64,000 nt of DNA from Aquimarina sp. MMG016 (GTDB lineage: Bacteria; Bacteroidota; Bacteroidia; Flavobacteriales; Flavobacteriaceae): the NCBI RefSeq assembly GCF_018100805.1, contig NZ_JAGJEA010000002.1, positions 670,375-734,374 of the forward strand. Direction: 5' to 3'. The notes beneath the pieces are model-generated. The model saw only the letters and a list, made by a program, of their open reading frames with translations, had not been told where the DNA came from and searched no databases. The translations under genes were made by a program, and so were the position numbers. Within the stretch, counting starts at the first letter, position 1, and each line of letters opens with the position of its first letter. Positions 17,930-26,934 of the stretch are shown here, in pieces.

Positions 17930-18973
17930 ATGGTAGACTTTTTTTACAGCAATCAATTACGATATAGAATTAGCCGACACCTACTATACTGGCTGAGTTT
18001 TAATTTGTTTTTAGCATTTATATGGGGAAGTACCGGGGAGAGTTATCAAATACATCTTACCGTTCAAGCCTTATTGTGGCCCGCAAGAATATTTGTAGTA
18101 TATGGTACATTATATGTTTTGATTCCTAAGTTTTTTCTAAAAAGAAATTTATTCGTATTTGGTATTAGCTATATTATCTGGTTACTCCTGGTTACTATCT
18201 TTGTACAACGAACTGTATGGCAATATAGCAGATCTTTCTTTTTCCCGGATTGGAAAAATTATGATATGTTTAATGTTACTGAAATTATGGGAAATGTATT
18301 TGACCTGAACCTCGCAGCAGTTTTTCCTTTGGTTTTTGTGTTTGTAAAGTTTTATAATGCCGAACAAAAAAAATACCTCACATTAGAACGAGAACAATAC
18401 AAATCCGAACTAAATCAACTACGAAATCAAATACACCCACATTTTTTATTCAATACTTTAAACAATTTATACTCCTTGATCCTAAAAAAATCTGATGAGG
18501 CAGAAGATGCCCTTATTCGATTATCAGGGTTAATGCGCTATATGTTATATGAGGCCAATGTGCCAAAAGTACCTTTATCAAAAGAAATAGAATACCTAAG
18601 AAATTATATTGACCTGGAGAAATTGAGGCTTAATGCCAGTAATACCATTCATTTTACATCCAGTATGAATAAGGATCAGGAAATAGCTCCTTTTATTCTA
18701 ATGCCATTTGTAGAAAATGCTTTTAAACATGGGATTAGTAATGATAAAGTATCCACCATAGAAATCAGTATCATTGCTAATAAAGATCTATTAACGATGA
18801 CTGTTTATAACACCAAAAAAATAAATGCAAATCAGGATAACGGAGAAAAAACCGGGGTTGGTTTAGTGAATGTGCAAAAGCGACTGGAGTTACTTTATAA
18901 AGATAATTATGAAATGATTAGAAACGAAACCGAATCGCATTATAAAATGGAACTAACCTTAAATCTTATTTGA
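17930..18973 (+). CDS. LytS/YehU-type sensor histidine kinase
   Basis: The 347 residues start with about four membrane helices (to about 140). The His_kinase domain follows, with H171 in QLRNQIHPHFLFNTLNNLYS, and the ATPase part with MPFVENAFKHGISND (N box) and GVGLVNVQKRLELLY (G box). The regulator gene starts 3 bp downstream, so the pair is one transcript. It is divergent from SusC, a position in which such kinases often control the neighbouring uptake genes. Its organisation matches the kinase at 4707-5741, so the two are paralogues. Confidence 0.92.
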   Translation: MVDFFYSNQLRYRISRHLLYWLSFNLFLAFIWGSTGESYQIHLTVQALLWPARIFVVYGTLYVLIPKFFLKRNLFVFGISYIIWLLLVTIFVQRTVWQYSRSFFFPDWKNYDMFNVTEIMGNVFDLNLAAVFPLVFVFVKFYNAEQKKYLTLEREQYKSELNQLRNQIHPHFLFNTLNNLYSLILKKSDEAEDALIRLSGLMRYMLYEANVPKVPLSKEIEYLRNYIDLEKLRLNASNTIHFTSSMNKDQEIAPFILMPFVENAFKHGISNDKVSTIEISIIANKDLLTMTVYNTKKINANQDNGEKTGVGLVNVQKRLELLYKDNYEMIRNETESHYKMELTLNLI

Positions 18974-18976
18974 TAT

Positions 18977-19702
18977 ATGACACCTCAAAAAATAAGATGT
19001 CTTATTGTAGACGACGAGCCACTGGCAAGAGATGTAATAGAAAATTTTGTTGCTCGTATCGATGATTTAGAATTAGTTGCCAAATGCAGTAGTGCTCACG
19101 AGGCATTTAATGTACTGCATAAAACTAATGTTGATCTTATTTTTCTGGATATACAAATGCCGGAGATTACGGGAATCGAGTTTCTCAAAGACCTATCTCC
19201 TGCTCCTACGGTTATTTTCACCACCGCGTATAAGGATCATGCGCTAGATGCTTATAATCTGGATGCTATAGATTATCTATTAAAACCTATTGAGTTTTCC
19301 AGGTTTTTAAAATCAGTAAACAAGGTCTTTAGGCAGTCAAAACAAAATAATGATACTATAGTAGAGGTCAATAATAACAATACAGAAAGCAAGCCGTATA
19401 TATATCTTAAAGTCGTAAAAAAGATGCAGAAAATATACATCGATGATATTCTGTATATAGAAAGCCTAAAAAGCTATATTAAGGTAAAAACCACTACCAA
19501 GGAGATTATTGCGCACAGGCCTATATCTTCTATTATAAGTATACTCCCCACTGATAAATTTCTACGGGTTCACCGATCATTTCTTATCGCCATGGATCAT
19601 ATTGATACCTTTTCTCCCACAGAGATCGAATTACAGGGAAATAAAATACCGGTAGGTAGAAAATATAAAGAAACTGTAAAAGAGGTACTTGGATATTTTT
19701 AA
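18977..19702 (+). CDS. LytTR-type response regulator
   Basis: The receiver domain has VDDEP at 11-15, phospho-acceptor D58 in LIFLDIQMP and the conserved Lys in DYLLKPIEF. It is followed from about 140 by a LytTR domain (IYLKVVKKMQKIYIDDILYI, IKVKTTTKEIIAHRPISSI, FLRVHRSFLIAMDHID, KIPVGRKYKE). It is 241 residues long and lies 3 bp behind its kinase. It is very similar in layout to the regulator at 3981-4694. Likely targets are the divergent SusCDE operon or the VWA gene just beyond, both by proximity only. Confidence 0.93.
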   Translation: MTPQKIRCLIVDDEPLARDVIENFVARIDDLELVAKCSSAHEAFNVLHKTNVDLIFLDIQMPEITGIEFLKDLSPAPTVIFTTAYKDHALDAYNLDAIDYLLKPIEFSRFLKSVNKVFRQSKQNNDTIVEVNNNNTESKPYIYLKVVKKMQKIYIDDILYIESLKSYIKVKTTTKEIIAHRPISSIISILPTDKFLRVHRSFLIAMDHIDTFSPTEIELQGNKIPVGRKYKETVKEVLGYF

Positions 19703-19730
19703 ACCTAAACAATAAAACAGATTAATATAA

Positions 19731-19765
19731 AAAAGCATCTACTGTCTATAAGCAGATGCCTTTTC
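19731..19765. terminator. Bidirectional terminator between convergent genes
   Basis: The stem is GCATCT (735-740) with AGATGC (754-759), extended imperfectly inward. It is flanked by an A-run on the left and TTTT on the right, so it can end transcription from both the regulator (plus) and the VWA gene (minus). It lies between two gene ends that face each other 93 bp apart. Confidence 0.7.
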
Positions 19766-19795
19766 TCATAACACCAAAATTATCACAATATTCAA

Positions 19796-21901
19796 CTACA
19801 ACCCCTGATAGCTGTTTACCAGCCTTATAAACTCTGCCCTATACCCGTGCTTGTCATATCCTCTACCTTCTTTTGATAGGTTTACAATATCAGAGAATGA
19901 ATCCTTCTTTAAGTATTTAGATCCTCTTAATTTCATACCAAACCAAGCTACAGCAGCTGCAAACTTTAATTCCGGTGAAGCTATAGGATTATCTTTTTCC
20001 TTTAATACTCGAATCATTTCTATACTGGTATCCTCCTGTGGTTTTTTATATCTAAATTTTACGGTAAGTAATTCATCACCATAATCTTTATTAGGCTCTG
20101 CCAGAGTATATTTTAATGTGGCAACCTCTTTAAGATATTCGCTTCGTAAACCTACTGGGATGACCTCATAGAATGCAGTTACTGTATGGCCACTACCTAA
20201 TTCTCCGGCATCCTTGGTGTCATCAACAAAATCCTCATCTGCCAATAATCTATTTTCATACCCTATCAATCGATATGCCTGTACTTTTGCAGGATTAAAC
20301 TCTACTTGAATCTTTACATCCTTGGCAATCGTATATAAAGTTCCGCCAAATTCTGTACCTAACACTCGTTGTGCTTCCTGCAGGGTATCTATGTAGGCAT
20401 GATTACCATTACCCTTATCTGCCAGAGTTTCTAGTTTACTATCTTTATAGTTACCCATTCCAAAACCAAGACAAGTAAGAAACACCCTAGATTTGCGCTT
20501 TTCTTCTATAAGATCTTTCATATCTTTATCACTACTCATTCCTACGTTAAAATCCCCATCAGTAGCAAGGATTACCCTGTTATTTCCATTTTTGATAAAG
20601 TTATCTTTAGCAATCTTATACGCTAGTTCAATACCAGCTCCACCAGCTGTAGATCCTCCAGCTTGTAGATTATCCAATGCTTGCATAATTTTGTTTTTAT
20701 ACGCTCCAGATGTTGGGTTTAAGACCATCCCAGCTGCACCGGCATATACTACGATCGATACTTTATCTTTTTCGCGAAGCTGATTTACTAACAATTTAAA
20801 TGCTTTCTTTAATAAATGTAACTTGTTTGGACTATCCATAGAACCCGAAACATCGATTAAGAATACCAGATTAGAAGCCGGAATGTTTTGTTGTGCAATC
20901 TCCTTACCTTTAATTCCTATTTTGACTAATTGCGTCTCAGGATTCCACGGTGTTTTGGTATGTTCGGTATGGATCGCAAAAGGATGCTTCCCGGTAGGTT
21001 GTGCATAGGCATAATCAAAGTAATTGATCATCTCCTCTACTTTTACCGCATCCGCAGGAACTTTAGTTCCGTTATTAATCATTCTACGAATGTTACTATA
21101 CGACGCCTTATCGACATCAATCGAAAATGTAGATAGTGGAGATGCGTGTACTCTTTTAAAATCATTTTCTATAATCTCCTTATAAGATTCATCATTCTGT
21201 ACTCTATAATTACCTGCGTGCGTAGTGATAACAATACAACCATTAGCTGCCTTGGCACCAAAAATAGCCTGTGCTTTTGATCCCTTATACTCTTTTGATT
21301 TAGAGATTGTAGCAGGATCTATTGTCTGGATTAATTTGATATCTTTTTCAGCAATAGGAACTCCATCCACTATATATAATGGTTTCTTAGCTGCTTTTAT
21401 CGTACCAACACCTCTGACTTTTATATCTTTCTTCCCACTTGCACTGGTAATCGAAACTCCTGCTACTTTTCCTTGAAGCCTTCTATTTGCTTGTTGATTC
21501 AAATTGGATTTAGGAAGATTAGACTGTGTAGAAATGGTAGATACAGAAGCTGTCATGCTTCTCCGAGTTGTTGTGCCATATCCTATAACGATCACTTCTT
21601 CTAATGCTGAAGCGTCTTCTCTCATTTTTACGTCAATTACATTAGATTTCCCTGTTACTTTGACCACTTTGATTTCGAATCCAACATAAGTAAACTCTAA
21701 CTTGTCCCCAATTTTAGCAGTGATGGCATACTTACCATCAAAATCAGTTTGAGCACCCTGTTTGTTTCCTTTTATTGTAACATTGACTCCCGGTAGCGGT
21801 AATTTTTTAGTATCAGTTACTGTTCCGGTTATTTTTATTTCTTGAGCAGTGGTGATCCCCATACTTAATATAAAGATCATAAGGTAGTGTAGTGCTTTCA
21901 T
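19796..21901 (-). CDS. YfbK-type von Willebrand factor A protein with TonB-receptor-like N-terminus
   Basis: The 701-residue protein has a signal peptide (to about A19), then a carboxypeptidase-regulatory-like domain (KITGTVTDTKKLPLPGVNV, 24-92). A plug-like segment follows (LEEVIVIGYGTTTRR ... RLQGKVAGVSIT ... PLYIVDGVPI ... AIFGAKAANGCIVITT, 100-228), as in SusC proteins but with no barrel. Residues 245-340 are the YfbK N-terminal part (STFSIDVDKASYSNIRR). A VWA domain begins near 345 with the MIDAS motif DVSGSM (D350, S352, S354), and a YfbK C-terminal domain ends the protein. It is probably exported and metal-binding. It is transcribed alone. Function is unknown; the plug portion may serve assembly rather than transport. 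Confidence 0.88.
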   Translation of the reverse strand: MKALHYLMIFILSMGITTAQEIKITGTVTDTKKLPLPGVNVTIKGNKQGAQTDFDGKYAITAKIGDKLEFTYVGFEIKVVKVTGKSNVIDVKMREDASALEEVIVIGYGTTTRRSMTASVSTISTQSNLPKSNLNQQANRRLQGKVAGVSITSASGKKDIKVRGVGTIKAAKKPLYIVDGVPIAEKDIKLIQTIDPATISKSKEYKGSKAQAIFGAKAANGCIVITTHAGNYRVQNDESYKEIIENDFKRVHASPLSTFSIDVDKASYSNIRRMINNGTKVPADAVKVEEMINYFDYAYAQPTGKHPFAIHTEHTKTPWNPETQLVKIGIKGKEIAQQNIPASNLVFLIDVSGSMDSPNKLHLLKKAFKLLVNQLREKDKVSIVVYAGAAGMVLNPTSGAYKNKIMQALDNLQAGGSTAGGAGIELAYKIAKDNFIKNGNNRVILATDGDFNVGMSSDKDMKDLIEEKRKSRVFLTCLGFGMGNYKDSKLETLADKGNGNHAYIDTLQEAQRVLGTEFGGTLYTIAKDVKIQVEFNPAKVQAYRLIGYENRLLADEDFVDDTKDAGELGSGHTVTAFYEVIPVGLRSEYLKEVATLKYTLAEPNKDYGDELLTVKFRYKKPQEDTSIEMIRVLKEKDNPIASPELKFAAAVAWFGMKLRGSKYLKKDSFSDIVNLSKEGRGYDKHGYRAEFIRLVNSYQGL

Positions 21902-22046
21902 AGTTGACTGTTTTTATAATTACAATCTAAAACTAATGCTACCTACTACCTTGAACAATCTATAATGAGGGAACGTATCTTTTTGATGAGGGAAAGGGTT
22001 AGTTGAATATAGGTATGATTTATTTCTCTTTGGAAAATACGATTCG

Positions 22047-22335
22047 CTTTCACTTCGACTTCGCTCAGTGATCGCTATCTTTTATTTTCATTATTATTCG
22101 TCTTCGAGGGCTGTACTTCGGCAGGCTCAGCATCCGCGGAGTCGAAGCCCGCTTTCACTTCGGTGCAGTTTATCCTGAGTAAATCGAAGGGCTCAGTGAT
22201 CGCTTTATTCGTTTTTATTTGGATCCGTAACCGAGGATCTAGTAGTATCTGATTCCGCTTTCGTTTCGGCTACGCTCAACGTTCGCTACCCCTTGTTTTC
22301 ATTTGAATTGTTCTTCGAAGCCTAAGCGTAGCCGA
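22047..22335. repeat. Dispersed TTCG-rich intergenic repeats, copy A
   Basis: This non-coding stretch, within the 473-bp gap 21902-22374, is built from recurring pieces: CACTTCGACTTCGCTCAG, TGATCGCTATC, TTTATTTTCATTATTATT, and a 33-bp block CTGTACTTCGGCAGGCTCAG... (22111-22143). The same block returns at 26731-26763. Sub-units such as CTTCGGCTACGCTCA and its complement TAGCCGAAG (22328-22338) make local inverted repeats. It is higher in G+C than its surroundings. I see no gene in it. Confidence 0.75.
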
Positions 22336-22374
22336 AGGCTGAACACCTATGAAGCCAAAGTCCGATGTAATAAA

Positions 22375-24270
22375 TCAATCTTTAACATAGGGTAGGTACA
22401 GTTCGATATCCGTTCCTCCTTCTTCCACTTCTTTAATGGTAAATCTTGTGTTCACCTTAAACTTCTTTTTCAATAAAATCAGTCGTTCTCTAACAATATC
22501 ACCAGAAAAAGACCTATGGCCTTTTGAGGCTTTTAGCGCTAAACTTTTTGTATACCCCACTCCATTATCGCTTATTTTGCAGTGTAACAAACTATCTCCT
22601 TCCTGTTTTGATATGTTAATCATTATCTTTCCCCTCACTTCGGTATTTATAAGTCCATGTACAATTGCATTTTCCACAAATGGCTGGATCAACATAGGCG
22701 GAATAATTAATTCTTCGGTATCAATATCATCATTGACTTCGATAGTAAAATCGAAACTATGATGAAAGTTAGATTGTAACTCCAGATAATTTTGTAGAGC
22801 AATAATCTCATCCTGTAAACTAACCAACTCTTCTCTGGAATTCGTTAATATCAAACGGAACAAGCTGGATAGTTTATGAATATAAGGTATGGTATTATCC
22901 GACTTTTTATCTACCAGATTACAAATAGAATTTAGGGCATTATACACAAAATGCGGATTCATTTGCGACCGCAGCAAACGTTGCTCTAAATTCTCCTTTT
23001 CGTATTGGGATTTTAACTTATTCTGTCTCCAGAATAAAATAGCCAATCCGGATAACAACAGTAAAAAACCTCCCAGACTATAGGTGATTATTTTTTGTTG
23101 CTTTAGAATAGTACTTTGTTGTGCTTTATTTTTTTCCAACTGTATAATGGAGGCTTCTTTTTCTTTAGTTTGATATTGCACCTCTAAATTTGCTAAATCC
23201 TTATCCGATTGCTGTTTATGGAATTTATCCAAAAAATCGGTGGTCTCTTCCAGGAGCTTTGAATACTCTGATGAATCACCAAGCTTTTCATAGGCCAGCC
23301 CAAGGGTAGAAGTTACCATTATCATCAGATCCTTATCATTCTCACTAATGGTTTCGAAATCATTTAGTTTATTCTTAATAGCAGTTAGGCTATCAACCGC
23401 TTTTTGTACCTGCCCTTCCTGGATTTTTATATAACAATCATACATCAAAGCAAAATCCGCATCCAAAGCATTTGATACCCCATATTGTTGATGTGCCTGT
23501 AGGGCCTTTTTAAAATAATACAGAACAGAATCTTTTTGGTGTTCCTTCCTGGCGATCTGTCCCAAATTACCATATAAAGCATCAATATTATTTTTATAGT
23601 CACTGCTGTCCGAGACCTGTAAAGCCCTTTTATAGTAATACTTTGCTAGCTTAGTATCTTCAAATTCATCATAGACATAACCGATTCGGGTATATAATGA
23701 GGCCTTGTTAATCGGAAATTTCATAAAAAAGGCATCTTTAGAAGCTTTTAGATAATATTCCAAAGCAAGACTATCATTACCAACCCCCAGATGTCCGTGT
23801 GCGATACCGTTAAAAATAAAAGCTTTCCCTTTATAGGTATGCCTTTTGGTTAGTTCCAACGCGTTTTGATAATGCTCGATTGCCTTTTGAAAATCCTTTA
23901 ATCTCAGGTAAGCATTTCCTTTATAATAATAGGCAGAAATCAGAATTTTCTCGTCAACAGGTCTTTGTATAGCTGCTTCAGCGTAGGATGAAATAGATTC
24001 ATCGGTATAATACAAGACAGAATCAATATGCTTAGGAAAGTTTGCAAATGCTTTTTCATAATAATATTTGCTCCAACCAATTAGATTGGGATTAGATTCC
24101 AGCATCTTTTTATATTCATTCACATCAGGACGAATTTTAAAGTTGATTATAGAATCTATATACTCCTGGGTATACTCCTTTTCTGGATCAAAAATTACAG
24201 TCTTCTTTTGTTGGGAAAAAACCGATTCAAAAATCAAGAAGGGTATTAAAAAAAGAAGTATTTTCATCAT
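22375..24270 (-). CDS. TPR-containing LytS-like sensor histidine kinase
   Basis: A signal peptide (MKILLFLIPFLIFESVFSQQ) is followed by TPR repeats from about 95 to 340 (AYYYKGNAYLRLKDFQKAIE and following). A single membrane helix lies near 395-415 (IITYSLGGFLLLLSGLAILFW), then a short coiled coil. The kinase domain has the phospho-acceptor His in LLRSQMNPHFVYNALNSICN, the N box PFVENAIVHGLI and the G box SDNGVGY. The TPR part is thus periplasmic and probably senses a protein or peptide. Its regulator is the divergent gene starting 22 bp away. The start may be 3 bp later (second Met). Confidence 0.9.
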   Translation of the reverse strand: MMKILLFLIPFLIFESVFSQQKKTVIFDPEKEYTQEYIDSIINFKIRPDVNEYKKMLESNPNLIGWSKYYYEKAFANFPKHIDSVLYYTDESISSYAEAAIQRPVDEKILISAYYYKGNAYLRLKDFQKAIEHYQNALELTKRHTYKGKAFIFNGIAHGHLGVGNDSLALEYYLKASKDAFFMKFPINKASLYTRIGYVYDEFEDTKLAKYYYKRALQVSDSSDYKNNIDALYGNLGQIARKEHQKDSVLYYFKKALQAHQQYGVSNALDADFALMYDCYIKIQEGQVQKAVDSLTAIKNKLNDFETISENDKDLMIMVTSTLGLAYEKLGDSSEYSKLLEETTDFLDKFHKQQSDKDLANLEVQYQTKEKEASIIQLEKNKAQQSTILKQQKIITYSLGGFLLLLSGLAILFWRQNKLKSQYEKENLEQRLLRSQMNPHFVYNALNSICNLVDKKSDNTIPYIHKLSSLFRLILTNSREELVSLQDEIIALQNYLELQSNFHHSFDFTIEVNDDIDTEELIIPPMLIQPFVENAIVHGLINTEVRGKIMINISKQEGDSLLHCKISDNGVGYTKSLALKASKGHRSFSGDIVRERLILLKKKFKVNTRFTIKEVEEGGTDIELYLPYVKD

Positions 24271-24292
24271 AAACTATTTTATATTATATCCT

Positions 24293-25045
24293 ATGCGTAC
24301 ACCTTCTAAAATTAAAACTATTATCATAGAAGATGATCCTAATGCTAAAGAATATATAACGTCTATTCTTTCCAATAATTTTGATGATATTGACATTACC
24401 GGTTATGCAGATGGTGTAGAAGAGTCGATTGCTCTTATACATAAGGAAGATCCCGAATTGGTTTTTATGGATATAGAACTCAGAGATGGGTTATCCTTTG
24501 AAATATTTGATACTATTAAGCAACCTAATTTCGAGGTTATTTTTATTACAGCTTATGATAATTTTATCCAAAGAGCCATTGATCATTATGCTTTTAGTTT
24601 TATTATGAAACCTATTGCCTCACAAAAACTTATTGCTGCCGTAGAACGATATGTTAATCTAAAAGAAAGATTATTTACCATCAGCAAATACCAATTGCTT
24701 TCTGATTTTTTGGGTCATCAGGATACACAATTACTATTGCACATTGGCAAGGAACATATAGCGGTAAAAATTAGTGATATCATAAAATATGTAGCAGATA
24801 GTAATTATACACAGTTTCATTTAACCAATGGTAAAACCTTGCTAGCATCAAACTCATTGAAGTATTACGAAAAATTACTGGCGGACAAACGTTTTTTTAA
24901 GGCACATCGCTCTGTGAATATCAATATCGATCATATTGCTTCTATCTATAAAAAGGAAACCATTATCCTGAAAAATAATGAGAAAATCCACGTTTCCGTA
25001 CGGAATAAACCTAACTTAAGCCAGCTCATTACTATGCTTTCCTGA
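24293..25045 (+). CDS. LytTR-type response regulator, divergent from its kinase
   Basis: I place the start at the ATG at 24293 (MRTPSKIKTIIIEDDPN). The frame is open further upstream, but that part overlaps the kinase gene on the other strand and is not receiver-like. The 250 residues contain a receiver domain (EDD at 13-15, phospho-acceptor D60 in LVFMDIELRDG, Lys in FIMKPI) and a LytTR domain (LLHIGKEHIAVKISDIIKYV ... FFKAHRSVNINIDHIASI ... KIHVSVRNKP). It pairs with the TPR kinase. Unlike the other two LytTR systems in the window, the pair is divergent rather than in one operon. Confidence 0.9.
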   Translation: MRTPSKIKTIIIEDDPNAKEYITSILSNNFDDIDITGYADGVEESIALIHKEDPELVFMDIELRDGLSFEIFDTIKQPNFEVIFITAYDNFIQRAIDHYAFSFIMKPIASQKLIAAVERYVNLKERLFTISKYQLLSDFLGHQDTQLLLHIGKEHIAVKISDIIKYVADSNYTQFHLTNGKTLLASNSLKYYEKLLADKRFFKAHRSVNINIDHIASIYKKETIILKNNEKIHVSVRNKPNLSQLITMLS

Positions 25046-25269
25046 TATTGTTAAGTTTATTGCTTTCGTCAACTCAATACCCACACTCAACACCTAATTT
25101 ACTTCTTCTACCACTTTTCTCTATTACTCGCAGTATGGATTTAATAGCTTAGATCATAGTAGAATCTATGATCCTCTCTTGTATACGAGCATATATTAGA
25201 TTCAAGGAGAAAAAATTGACCTGAACACTCCTTAACACAAAGTATGGCAAATCTTAAAATCACACAATC

Positions 25270-26574
25270 ATGAAAAAACGAATTAAAAATGTATTCCTAT
25301 TAACACTATTCTTTTCCTTCCTAATAGGATGTACTAAAGATGATTATATAGTAGAAAATGAAAACCTGATACAGGATGATGCTGTATTAGAAACCATAAA
25401 GAGTTGGGGATTTACTGATGATGAGATCGAAGATCAGGGAACATATTATTTGGTAGACGGAGATATGGTTTTTTACAAAAACAAAAAATACAATTCGCCA
25501 ATAAATTCGAATACTAAACAAAGACAACATCCTAATTCTGTTACTATTTCTACCATTGATGTATATATAAATCCGGGGATGAATTTTGCCTGGAGAGCTG
25601 CATCCGAGGATGCCATTGATCGCTGGAACGCTGTTAACTCCAGTTTACAGTTTATTATCACTACATCTGTAATTAATGCAGATATACGGATAATGTACGA
25701 TTCACAGGATCCAGGCATGACTTTAGCTCCTAATGTTTTTGGACGAGGTGAATTTCCAACATCCAATGGTTTGCCCGGTGCAAGAATTTGGGTAAATCCT
25801 GATTTTAATGCTTGTGGATTTCCCATCACTCAGGATATGAGAATCTCTAATGTCCAGCATGAACTGGGGCATAATGTCGGACTTACTCATACTAATCAAT
25901 CTTTTGGAAACCTTATCCCTGGAACACCAACAACAGATTCTCAATCCGTAATGAATGGAGGGCAAGCATGTTCCATCGATGATTTTAGCACGGGTGATAT
26001 TAATGCAATAGCATATTTGTTTCCTCCTGTCTCAGCAATCCTATCAGGGGTTTCGCCAATATGCAACAATACTGCCGTTACCTACAACTTAACCGGTGCC
26101 GGTTCTACAGTAAACTGGATAACTTCTCCTAACCTCCAGGTGGTATCTTCCTCTAATACTGCAATTACTGTACAGTCTACCAATAGTTTTGTGAGCGGAG
26201 AAGCTTATGTTGAAGCGCAGTTTTCGGGTCAAACGCTTCGTAAAAACTTATGGATCGGAAGGCCAAGAACTCCAACAAACATTACGTTTTATTCATCTTC
26301 ACCGTGCCTTAATCAGAATGTGATCGCCCTGGTGCAAGACAATCATCCGGATTATGCCGGTGTGCATTATGAATGGCGAGGAGGTGGTCATACCTATGTA
26401 GATCAAAATCCTAAAGGTACCGAGGTGCATTTCACCACCTTTCCTTCATTTCCTTATACAACCAATGTATTTGTAAAAGCAACAAATGCCTGTGGATCCT
26501 CTATCGAATATTCAGAAGTGATCTCAGTACAAGACTGCGGTGGCGATGGCGGCCCTACTCCCTTACCACAATAG
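25270..26574 (+). CDS. Secreted M57-like (HEIGH-type) metallopeptidase lipoprotein with Ig-like tail
   Basis: The 434-residue lipoprotein has its lipobox ending at C21 (FLIGCTKDD). Residues 90-250 form a zincin domain with the motif HELGHNVGLTH (zinc ligands H197, H201, H207, catalytic E198), followed by SVMNGG with the Met of a met-turn. This fits the dual-action HEIGH/M57 family of Bacteroidota. After about 255 come two beta-rich modules (ISGVSPICNNTAVTYNL and TNITFYSSSPCLNQNVIAL) of the kind found in secreted adhesin or PKD-like tails. It probably acts at the cell surface. It is monocistronic with a clear terminator 31 bp downstream. Confidence 0.85.
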   Translation: MKKRIKNVFLLTLFFSFLIGCTKDDYIVENENLIQDDAVLETIKSWGFTDDEIEDQGTYYLVDGDMVFYKNKKYNSPINSNTKQRQHPNSVTISTIDVYINPGMNFAWRAASEDAIDRWNAVNSSLQFIITTSVINADIRIMYDSQDPGMTLAPNVFGRGEFPTSNGLPGARIWVNPDFNACGFPITQDMRISNVQHELGHNVGLTHTNQSFGNLIPGTPTTDSQSVMNGGQACSIDDFSTGDINAIAYLFPPVSAILSGVSPICNNTAVTYNLTGAGSTVNWITSPNLQVVSSSNTAITVQSTNSFVSGEAYVEAQFSGQTLRKNLWIGRPRTPTNITFYSSSPCLNQNVIALVQDNHPDYAGVHYEWRGGGHTYVDQNPKGTEVHFTTFPSFPYTTNVFVKATNACGSSIEYSEVISVQDCGGDGGPTPLPQ

Positions 26575-26604
26575 TATAATACCATTTTTGGTATCATAAA
26601 AAAG

Positions 26605-26639
26605 AAAACACTACTCACTAGTATGAGTAGTGTTTTTTT
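26605..26639 (+). terminator. Rho-independent terminator of the metallopeptidase gene
   Basis: A perfect 13-bp stem (605-617, AAAACACTACTCA, with 624-636) has a 6-nt loop and the right arm runs into seven T. It lies 31 bp after the peptidase stop codon. Confidence 0.92.
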
Positions 26640-26689
26640 GTACTAGTATACTTTCCTCTTGAGATTTAGGATGAGGCGGTCAACGGTAG

Positions 26690-26860
26690 TGTTTGCTATC
26701 CTTCATTTTCACTATTATTTACTCCCGAGGACTGTACTTCGGCAGGCTCAGCATCCGCGGAGTCCAAGCCCGTTTTCGCTTCGGCTTCGCTCAGTTATTG
26801 CTATCCTTTATTTTCATTATTACTAGGATTTGAGGGCTGAGGTTCTCGAAATCAAAGTCC
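26690..26860. repeat. Dispersed TTCG-rich intergenic repeats, copy B
   Basis: This is the second copy of the repeat seen at 22.0-22.3 kb. It shares the block CTGTACTTCGGCAGGCTCAG continuing to CGCGGAGTC (26731-26763), plus TATCCTTTATTTTCATTATTA and CGCTTCGGCTTCGCTCAG. It fills the gap (26640-26934) between a terminator and the 3' end of the permease gene. I see no gene in it. Confidence 0.75.
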
Positions 26861-26934
26861 GATGTCCTTATACTCCATTGATACCCTTTTAGGACATCAT
26901 ATTTATCATGGCAGGTTTTTAAGAAAAATATAGG

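Noticed and set aside
24068..24292. Longer start for the third LytTR regulator
   Set aside because: The added 75 residues overlap the kinase gene's 5' part antisense and are not receiver-like.
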